From JAAYCB01 sp012744395 (GTDB lineage: Bacteria > Planctomycetota > Planctomycetia > Pirellulales > Thermoguttaceae): 64,000 bases of DNA. A program made the position numbers and the translations under genes. The notes below the pieces were generated by a model, which had not been told where the DNA came from, did not search any database, and saw only the letters and a program-made list of their open reading frames with translations. Below, in pieces: positions 1 to 6,192 of the stretch (position 1 is its first letter; each line of letters begins with the position of its first letter). The DNA lies in assembly GCA_028703175.1 (NCBI GenBank), contig JAQVNJ010000004.1, positions 1 through 64,000 of the forward strand, read 5' to 3'.

Positions 1-474
1 GCCCATGTTGTACATGTAATTGAGTCGCGCGTTGGCTGCGTGCGGCGATGGCTCCCTGGCGCTGGGATCAGAGGGGCAAAGCACTGTGTCCAGCCGCGAC
101 TGGTAACAAGCGCCGCCGAAAAGGGCACTCCATGCGTCGGAGGTCGACGCGAGCCGGTCTTGGATCGTGTCGTAGCGAGCCCCTTGCTCCATGAACGGCA
201 GTATCGCCGTAATCAGCCCCGGATAGTATCTCGCGGCATTCACGCCAGCAGGGAGAACCCCAGCAGCCGGAAGCGAATTGTAGACGTCGTGGTAGTTGTG
301 CAGCGCAAGCGTAATCTGCTTGAGGTTGTTCGAACACTGCGACCGCCGCGCCGCCTCGCGCGCCGCCTGCACGGCCGGCAGCAGCAGTGCGATCAGGATT
401 CCGATGATTGCGATGACGACCAACAATTCGACCAGCGTAAACGCGCAAGTCTTGCGTTGCGCCTTTCGTATCAT
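1..474 (-). CDS. DUF1559 prepilin-like protein, N-terminal part
   Basis: The gene reads leftward off the window; 158 codons are visible, so the C-terminus is missing. A short basic leader is followed by FTLVELLVVIAIIGILIALL, the type IV/II pseudopilin cleavage and helix signature (G/A-F-T-x3-E). Then comes REAARRSQCSNNLKQI, the usual entry to the DUF1559 (SBP_bac_10) domain. Start ATG 474-472 is preceded by AAGGAG at a good distance. DUF1559 proteins occur in dozens of copies in planctomycete genomes; they are inferred to be processed by prepilin peptidase and exported, but their role is unknown. The family call is secure, the function is not. Confidence 0.93.
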   Translation of the reverse strand, partial: MIRKAQRKTCAFTLVELLVVIAIIGILIALLLPAVQAAREAARRSQCSNNLKQITLALHNYHDVYNSLPAAGVLPAGVNAARYYPGLITAILPFMEQGARYDTIQDRLASTSDAWSALFGGACYQSRLDTVLCPSDPSAREPSPHAANARLNYMYNMG

Positions 475-1294
475 GACTTGCTCCTTGAACCAGAGAAATC
501 GGAAAGAGGTGGAAGCTCGGCGCCGCAGCCGCAGCAATCACCAGCGCCGACATACATGAAGCGCTTTCTTGTTCAATGATTTGCATAAAGGTTTCTTTGC
601 CGCGGCCCTTGATTGCAGCGATCCCCTTGCGGCAGCACCCCTTGATCGGCCAGATGGCAGACGCAAGGTCGCGTCAGCGGCGCCTCAAACTCAGCCTCGA
701 CACTCGTGCTCTCGGAAGCACCGAGACGCCGCAGAAGCACAATTGCGCCGCACCCAGGATGGCAACCAGTTCGACACACGGCAGCCGTGCTCAGTATCGT
801 CATCGAGCGGCCAAATGTCAATCCTTATAGGAATTATAGACAATCAAGGAAGACATGGTAATGATGAAAACGTAGCTGGAGGCGCGGAGCCATGGGCTGG
901 CACCCGAACGGCCGAGAGCGATGCACCCCGCAACGGGGGAAGAGACAATCGGTCGGCCCATGGCTCGCTTGCCAGCTCTTCGGGTGGCAGGCTTCCCATC
1001 GCACAGGCGAATTGCCCCGCTCCGATTGGCCAGTCCCGCCGCATACTCGGAAAGGCCGAATACGACAGGGCTCATCCTGGGCATCTTCTTCCCACTCTCA
1101 AGCAGGGCAGCCCTCCTGGTCGACCGATTCCCACGGTCCCGCCGAGCCACGGAGGGAATGCTGGACTCCATTCCGCTCCAGCCATAATGCCCCGGGAAAT
1201 TATCGCGGACTCTCCGTCAGTCTGAACTCACCCTGATCAAGGCATTTTGTGCGCAGGACATCTGGCCGCGCTGCGCAATCCACAGGCGGCCGAG
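475..1294. other. Intergenic region with no recognised gene
   Basis: About 820 bases separate the DUF1559 start from the acpS stop. Open frames exist on both strands (for example 569-1225 plus and 818-1171 minus), but their translations are Arg/Ser/Pro-rich, resemble no family I know and lack convincing ribosome binding sites. It presumably holds the DUF1559 promoter. I see no RNA gene. Confidence 0.5.
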
Positions 1295-1687
1295 TCAGCT
1301 ATCGCCCCGGCCGAGGGCGATGGCGTAGGCCGTCGCGTGGGTGTGGCAATGGGAAATCGAGACCAGCAGCTTGGCCACGCCAAGCCGTTCAACAACATCC
1401 TTGGTGCCGCCGCGAACGGCGACCACCGGTCGGCCGCTCGGATCGTTGCGGATTTCGATGTCGCGCCAGCTGATGCCGCGGATCCAACCCGTTCCCAAGG
1501 CCTTGAGAATCGCCTCCTTGGCGGCCCAGCGACCAGCATAGTGCTGGGTGGCCTGTTTGCGATTCTGGCAGTAGCGAATCTCCTCGTCGGTGTAGACGCG
1601 ATTGATGAACAGATCGCCATGCCGCTCGATCATCCGGGCGATTCGCAGGCATTCGGTGATGTCGGTTCCAATCCCGATCACGTCCAT
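1295..1687 (-). CDS. acpS: Holo-[acyl-carrier-protein] synthase
   Basis: Transfers the 4'-phosphopantetheine arm from CoA to apo-ACP in the cytoplasm, activating ACP for fatty-acid synthesis. The 130-residue product has the normal AcpS length and both signature blocks: GIGTDI near the N-terminus (Mg-binding Asp) and RWAAKEAILKALGTG about residues 53-67 (catalytic Glu/Lys). A late ISHCHTHATAYAIA block closes the fold. It is the last gene of a minus-strand run pyrD-trpS-acpS, starting 28 bases after trpS, so it is probably co-transcribed. Start ATG 1687-1685. Confidence 0.95.
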   Translation of the reverse strand: MDVIGIGTDITECLRIARMIERHGDLFINRVYTDEEIRYCQNRKQATQHYAGRWAAKEAILKALGTGWIRGISWRDIEIRNDPSGRPVVAVRGGTKDVVERLGVAKLLVSISHCHTHATAYAIALGRGDS

Positions 1688-1715
1688 TGCTCAAGCCCTT
1701 GCCTCGTGAGGCCCC

Positions 1716-2684
1716 CTACCACCCGACGCCGCAGTTGACCCGCGCCCGCTGCAAGACTTCCGCGGCTTTCTTTCGTGCTCGGGCCGCACCGCCGGCGAGA
1801 ATCTCCCGCACCCTCTCCGGCTCCGACTCGAGTTGGCGGCGCCGCTGCCGGCTTTCGGCGAAGAACTGCTCGGCGGCGTCGGCGAGGGCTTTCTTGACTT
1901 CGCCGTAGCCGAACCCGCCGCGCCGGTAGAGCGCCGCCATCTCTTCCCGTTTCGCTTCATCGACGAAAAGCGAGTAGAGTTGATAAAGGTGGTCGATCTG
2001 CGGTTCCTTGGGTTGCTCCATGGGGCGCGAGTCGGTCACGATCCGCATGATCTTCTTGCGCTGCTGCTTCGGATCCTCGAACACGTCGAGGGTGTTGTCA
2101 TAGCTCTTCGACATCTTCCCCCCGTCGATCCCCGGCACCCGGGCGGACGTTTCAAGGACATTCGCCTTGGGCAGCACGAACGTCTCGCCGAACTGATGGT
2201 TGAAGCTGCCCGCCAGATCGCGGCAGACCTCAACGTGCTGCACCTGGTCTTCTCCGACCGGCACGAGGTCCGAATCGTAGACCAGAATATCGGCCGCCAT
2301 CAGGACCGGATAGGTGAACAGTCCGGCATCCGCGGTCAGCCCGCGCGCCCTCTTGTCCTTGTACGCGTGGCAGCGCTCCAGCAGGCCCATCGGCGTGCAG
2401 GTCATCAGCAGCCAGCAGAGTTCGGAGACTTCAGGCACATCCGACTGGACGAAGAGGGTCGCTCGCTCCGGATTCAGCCCCAGGGCCAGCAGATCGATCG
2501 CCGCGTCGAGGGTCCACTGGGCCAACTGGGCGCGGTCCCGCACCGTCGTCAGGGCGTGCAGATTGGCGATGAAATAGAACGCTTCGTCCGCTTGATCCTG
2601 GAGACGGATGTACTGGCGAATCGCGCCGAAATAGTTCCCCCAGTGAAACCGGCCGGTAGGCTGAATACCTGACAAAACGCGCAT
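1716..2684 (-). CDS. trpS: Tryptophanyl-tRNA synthetase
   Basis: Class I aminoacyl-tRNA synthetase that charges tRNA-Trp. The HIGH-type motif appears as PTGRFHWGNYFGA in the first 20 residues and the KMSKS loop as KMSKSYDNTLDVF in the second half. The 322-residue length fits the bacterial enzyme. The frame is open well upstream, but that extension overlaps pyrD and is Arg/Ser-rich noise. The start chosen is ATG 2684-2682, which puts MRVLSGIQPTG at the N-terminus as in homologues, 16 bases after the pyrD stop. Middle gene of pyrD-trpS-acpS. Confidence 0.95.
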   Translation of the reverse strand: MRVLSGIQPTGRFHWGNYFGAIRQYIRLQDQADEAFYFIANLHALTTVRDRAQLAQWTLDAAIDLLALGLNPERATLFVQSDVPEVSELCWLLMTCTPMGLLERCHAYKDKRARGLTADAGLFTYPVLMAADILVYDSDLVPVGEDQVQHVEVCRDLAGSFNHQFGETFVLPKANVLETSARVPGIDGGKMSKSYDNTLDVFEDPKQQRKKIMRIVTDSRPMEQPKEPQIDHLYQLYSLFVDEAKREEMAALYRRGGFGYGEVKKALADAAEQFFAESRQRRRQLESEPERVREILAGGAARARKKAAEVLQRARVNCGVGW

Positions 2685-2700
2685 TGCGGGATCCAGAGTG

Positions 2701-3699
2701 TTAAGTGTATCTGAAACTTTTGCGGGTGATTGGCTGGTCCATTTTTCCCTGTGCGGCGGGCGGCGGGCATCCGCCGCCGGTTCCGTTGGCAGTCTCGAGC
2801 GTGCCGACAACGCCCGCCACGCTCGAAGCGCCCAATTCGGCAATCGCCCCGGGCAGCGCGTCGAGAATCTCCATGGTGACCGCCGGGCGGTAGAAATTGG
2901 CCGTGCCGACCTGGACGGCGCTGGCCCCGGCGACCAGAAACTCCATGCAGTCGTCGACCGATGCGATGCCGCCGACGCCGATGATCGGGATGTCGACTGC
3001 CCGGGCGACCTGGTAGACCGCTCGCAGCGCAATCGGCTTGATCGCCGGGCCGCTCAGGCCTCCCAGGACATTCCCCAGCCGGGGCCGGCGGCGCCGCCAG
3101 TCGACGGCCATGCCCAGGCAGGTGTTGATCAGCGAGACGGCATCGGCCCCCCCGCCGGCCGCAGCCTGGGCGATCGCGGTCACACTCGTCACATTGGGCG
3201 TCAGTTTGGCGAGGATCGGCAGGTCGCAAACACCGCGCGCGCCGCGAACGACGCGTTCGCACATCGCCGGGTCGGTGCCAAAATCGACGCCCCCCGAGAC
3301 ATTCGGGCAAGAGATATTCAATTCCAGCGCTGCGATCCCCGGCACCCCGCCGAGCCGCTCGACCAGATAGACAAAATCGTCGTGGCTTCTGCCAGCTACG
3401 CTAACGACGATTGCGCAGCCGAGGCCGGCAAGATAGGGGAACTGCTTCTGAAGGAACGTCTCCAGGCCATCGTTGTCCAGGCCAATCGAATTGAGCATTC
3501 CGGCGGCAGTCTCGACCGTTCGCGGAGGGCGGTTCCCCATGCGGGGATCGCGGGTAATTGTCTTGGGCACGATCGCGCCGAGGCGGCCAAGGTCGACCAG
3601 GCCGGCCATCTCCCGCGCATAACCGAACGTGCCGGAGGCCACCATGACCGGATTGCACAACGCCAGCCGTCCGAGTTGAACTCGCAGGTCTACGTCCAA
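2701..3699 (-). CDS. pyrD: Dihydroorotate dehydrogenase (class 1B-like)
   Basis: Oxidises dihydroorotate to orotate in pyrimidine synthesis, using FMN in a TIM barrel. Visible signatures are NPVMVASGTFGY at the N-terminus, PKTITRDPRMGNRPPR (class 1), and LNISCPNV, whose cysteine is the class 1B catalytic base. A C-terminal FMN-phosphate region GVGGI...GASAVQVGTANF follows. No ATG is available at the expected N-terminus. I chose TTG 3699-3697, about 6 bases after GGTGG, giving 332 residues; an upstream TTG at 3777 is possible but adds unlike sequence. Class 1B enzymes usually pair with the electron-transfer subunit PyrK, which is not in this window. First gene of the pyrD-trpS-acpS run. Confidence 0.9.
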   Translation of the reverse strand: MDVDLRVQLGRLALCNPVMVASGTFGYAREMAGLVDLGRLGAIVPKTITRDPRMGNRPPRTVETAAGMLNSIGLDNDGLETFLQKQFPYLAGLGCAIVVSVAGRSHDDFVYLVERLGGVPGIAALELNISCPNVSGGVDFGTDPAMCERVVRGARGVCDLPILAKLTPNVTSVTAIAQAAAGGGADAVSLINTCLGMAVDWRRRRPRLGNVLGGLSGPAIKPIALRAVYQVARAVDIPIIGVGGIASVDDCMEFLVAGASAVQVGTANFYRPAVTMEILDALPGAIAELGASSVAGVVGTLETANGTGGGCPPPAAQGKMDQPITRKSFRYT

Positions 3700-3902
3700 G
3701 TGGATGCCACCGGAGAGGGGGGTCGTGGTTGCGAAGGATCGGCCGCCCGCCAGGAGCGAACGAGTCGCAGGGGCCAAATCAGCAATTTAACCGACGCGCG
3801 GCACGTCAGCAACGCCCGATTCGTGAGCCCCCGGCCAAGAACGCCATGCGAGATGCGTTTTGCACCGTTCTACGGGATCGACTCCCGCCGCCCGGTTCCG
3901 CC

Positions 3903-4015
3903 CTGACCTCGCAACCCGAAGCGTCAGCGAGGCCCCTCGAACCAGCCACCCTGACCTGGCAACCCGAAGCGTAAGCGAGGCCAACTTGTTTAGCCGCCCT
4001 CGCTTACGCTTCGGG
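3903..4015. repeat. REP-like repeat cluster: two direct units and one inverted half-unit
   Basis: Two nearly identical 32-base units lie at 3903-3934 and 3951-3982, sharing the core AACCCGAAGCG(T)AGCGAGGCC. The reverse complement of the second core follows at 3998-4015. Bases 3963-3980 and 3998-4015 therefore form a perfect 18-base-pair stem with a 17-base loop. The cluster is intergenic, upstream of pyrD. Short GC-rich units of this kind are common in Pirellulales genomes. Confidence 0.75.
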
Positions 4016-4071
4016 CTGACGATCGGCTGATGGGGAATCCGGGCAATGCGTCTCCCGGGCACCCGCTGACG

Positions 4072-4290
4072 CTAGATGATGCCGCCGTGCGTCCGGTACG
4101 GGGTGCAGTGATCCGGCTGGTCGAGCAGCCACATCCGCTCCCACTCGTCGAGGATCAGGCGTTCGTTTTCCGACGTGTGGATCAACTCCTGGACCCGACG
4201 AGTCGGATCGCCGGAGTAGCCGGGAATGATACACCCGGTTGCAGCGCTGGTGAGGACTCCCAATACGGCGGCCAGCAGTAACTTACGCAT
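4072..4290 (-). CDS. Small putative lipoprotein
   Basis: 72-residue product. MRKLLLAAVLGVLTSAATGC is a typical lipoprotein signal: a basic N-region, a hydrophobic core and a lipobox-like ATGC with the cysteine at residue 20. The mature part, about 52 residues, contains VQELIHTSENERLILDEWER and ends YRTHGGII. This resembles short lipoproteins I associate with Pirellulales, but I cannot name a family or function. Start ATG 4290-4288 is well supported by GGAGGAG about 8 bases upstream. It stands alone, with REP-like repeats downstream. Confidence 0.8.
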   Translation of the reverse strand: MRKLLLAAVLGVLTSAATGCIIPGYSGDPTRRVQELIHTSENERLILDEWERMWLLDQPDHCTPYRTHGGII

Positions 4291-4587
4291 CGTGTAACTC
4301 CTCCGTGAACTTATCCGCGTGTGCCAGGTGGCGGGCACGTGTCTGGACTTCGGCCAACCGGTTCGGTCCGAACGAGGACGGCCTGGCGTTTCCAAGCCGG
4401 AGCGTGCGGCGCCGATTGTTTTCTTTGCGGGAAGAGCTATTTCTGGCCAGGGCGGGTCGAAAAGCGCGGCAGGCTAGCGAAATCAGCCCACCGTGTCGAG
4501 GCCATTCCCCGCGGAGCAACCGAGAGGTTCCCCTCGCTTTTTCGTCAACGGCATCTTTCGAGCCCCTGCGACGTTTGCCTTGGGGGG

Positions 4588-4974
4588 CTAATCGTCATCA
4601 GGATCCACATCGTAAGATATTGGCATCTTGAGAGTTTCGGAAACCGGAGGAGTCCGCGTCGGCCGCCCGGCCGATGCTTCCGCCACGGCGCGCTGCTCCA
4701 GTTCGCGGACGCGTTGCTCCATTTCCTTGCCGGGCTTGAATGTGACGACAAACTTCTCGGGGACGTAGACCTTGTCACCCGTCCGCGGATTCCGCGCTTT
4801 GCGAGGAGCACGCCGCTTGACTTCAAAGACTCCGAAGTTGCGGAGTTCAATGCGACCGTCTTCGACCAAGGTTTCGACGATCGCGTCGAACGTTTTCTGC
4901 ACAATTTCCTTGGTCTTCAATTGGGTCAACCCAATCTCCTCGGAAATGGTTCGGACGATCTCTTTCTTGGTCAC
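4588..4974 (-). CDS. HU/IHF-family DNA-binding protein with acidic tail
   Basis: Nucleoid-associated histone-like protein that binds and bends DNA as a dimer. Residues 1-90 match the HU/IHF fold: MTKKEIVRTISEEIGLT, the GRIELRNFGVFEVK strand, then the DNA-contacting arm ARNPRTGDKVYVPEKFVVTF with the diagnostic RNPxTG. It is 128 residues, about 35 longer than plain HU; the extra C-terminal tail is Glu/Thr/Pro-rich and ends DVDPDDD. Initiation is at GTG 4974-4972, which overlaps the stop of the small upstream frame in the arrangement GTGA. Confidence 0.93.
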   Translation of the reverse strand: MTKKEIVRTISEEIGLTQLKTKEIVQKTFDAIVETLVEDGRIELRNFGVFEVKRRAPRKARNPRTGDKVYVPEKFVVTFKPGKEMEQRVRELEQRAVAEASAGRPTRTPPVSETLKMPISYDVDPDDD

Positions 4975-5141
4975 GACTGACGTCTCCCACTGGCTGGTTT
5001 CCCGGGCCGTGTCACCTCCACAACCATGATGCCCAGTATCGCTCCAAGTGTAAATGCCATAACGACTAGAGTCAAGATCAATCCGTTCGGTTCAAAGCAC
5101 TTACGTGCCAACCGGCCCGCTCCAGCCGTACCCCAGTCCAT
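4971..5141 (-). CDS. Possible small single-pass membrane protein
   Basis: 56-residue open frame with one clear hydrophobic segment, about residues 20-42 (LILTLVVMAFTLGAILGIMV), and a basic tail. Its TGA overlaps the GTG start of the HU gene, the usual geometry of translational coupling, which is the main reason to list it. There is no good ribosome binding site before ATG 5141-5139, and the frame stays open upstream to 5309, so the true start is unclear. I recognise no family. It could be a chance frame. Confidence 0.35.
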   Translation of the reverse strand: MDWGTAGAGRLARKCFEPNGLILTLVVMAFTLGAILGIMVVEVTRPGKPASGRRQS

Positions 5142-5428
5142 TGAGGCCGACGTTGGATAAGTTCTTATTTTCAAAGAGCTTAGCTCACAGAGGCAGCCCC
5201 CTGGAGCGAAACAGTCTCCACAAGCCCCTACAGACAAAGGACTTGCGACGCAAACTCGCCGAACCCGCATCTCGGAGGGTGCCGCTCCCGCAGCGCACCG
5301 CCCAAGCAAACAAGATTCAACGGCACCCAGAATATCGGCAGTCCGCGCGGAAGACTTTACTTAACCCGAAAATTCGTTGCCAAGCGCACAGACATACCCC
5401 CCAGAATGGCAGACCCGCAGGGAAACCG

Positions 5429-5845
5429 TCAGATGCGGAGCAGACGAACACGCCGTTGAATCTCCGCCATCGAGACACGCGGTCCCTGCCCACAGCCCGG
5501 GCAATGCCGGCAAGTCTGTTGCCAGTCCTCGGGGGTTCTTACATTCGAGTCCCAGAATGGCCATGTTCGGCATTGCCGCGGCCGCGCTTCATAGACCCGG
5601 CACGAGCGGCGCTCCGGGTCGAACATCACGCAATCGCCATTTTCGTATTCCAGAAGGCTCTTCCGCAAACCGACGCGGCGGACGTAGGTCGCTTCGAATT
5701 CCGCGGCAGAAAGGCCGACCTGTGCGGCAAGCGCGGCGATTTCTTCCGCAGTCACCCAGACGTAGCCGGGGTCACCCGTGCAGCAGTCGCCGCATCCGGT
5801 GCACTGGAAACGCAAGCCTCTGTGATACCACACGTTAGCGCCCAT
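5429..5845 (-). CDS. YkgJ-family cysteine cluster protein
   Basis: 138-residue cytoplasmic protein of the YkgJ/Fe-S oxidase-like family (Pfam CxxCxxCC), thought to bind Zn or an Fe-S cluster through conserved cysteines. Visible are FQCTGCGDCCTGDPGYVW at the N-terminus, a central CVMFDPERRSCRVYEARPRQC and a late CRHCPGCGQG. The spacing CxxCxxCC...C...C matches the family. Start ATG 5845-5843 puts MGANVWYHRGLRFQC at the N-terminus with a GGAG-like site upstream. The specific substrate is unknown. Confidence 0.88.
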   Translation of the reverse strand: MGANVWYHRGLRFQCTGCGDCCTGDPGYVWVTAEEIAALAAQVGLSAAEFEATYVRRVGLRKSLLEYENGDCVMFDPERRSCRVYEARPRQCRTWPFWDSNVRTPEDWQQTCRHCPGCGQGPRVSMAEIQRRVRLLRI

Positions 5846-5871
5846 CGCTGAATCCCTATCTCCGGCAAGGT

Positions 5872-6192
5872 TCAAAATCCAAGGTTCGATTGTCCAAGTG
5901 TCAAAGCGCCAAAAACCGCCACTCCTGCCCCTGTTGGCCATTGGGCATTGAACCTTGCGCGGGCAAGCCTCCTTTGGAGGGCCGCCAATTCCTTTGCGGC
6001 CATCTCCGGAGATGCCTCGCCGTCCAGCGAAGACGTGCGCTGGCCGGCGGAATGCAGGCCCCATCCGCACCCGGCGGGATCGGTTCGCAATCGCCGGCAT
6101 CCCCGGCGTCGATGGCGAATTGGAGCCGGTCGGCAAGCCCGTCCGCGTGCCTGGCGATGGCGAACAGGCGCACGCGGACGATCATGTGACAA
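5872..6192 (-). pseudogene. Decayed moaD/moaE-like remnant
   Basis: Two reading frames on the minus strand each keep pieces of molybdopterin synthase. From ATG 6185-6183 one frame reads MIVRVRLFAIARHADG, like a MoaD N-terminus, and soon after ADGACIPPASA, like the MoaD C-terminal D-E-x-A-x-I-P-P-V-S-G-G region; the middle of MoaD is missing. The frame shifted by one then reads TSSLDGEASPEMAAKELAAL, close to the MoaE block T-x-x-L-x-Y-E-A-Y-P-E-M-A. It continues through QWPTGAGVAVFGALTLGQ, like the W-P-L-x-x-V-A-V-x-H-R-x-G-x-L-x-x-G region. ATG 6185 overlaps the oxidase stop (ATGA), suggesting the ancestral gene was coupled to it. Similarity was judged by eye. Confidence 0.5.

Noticed and set aside
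569..1225. Candidate gene in the DUF1559-acpS gap
   Set aside because: No ribosome binding site, no similarity, and competing frames on both strands are equally open.
5881..5905. GGTTCGATTGTCC as a tRNA T-arm
   Set aside because: No acceptor, D or anticodon stem can be built around it.
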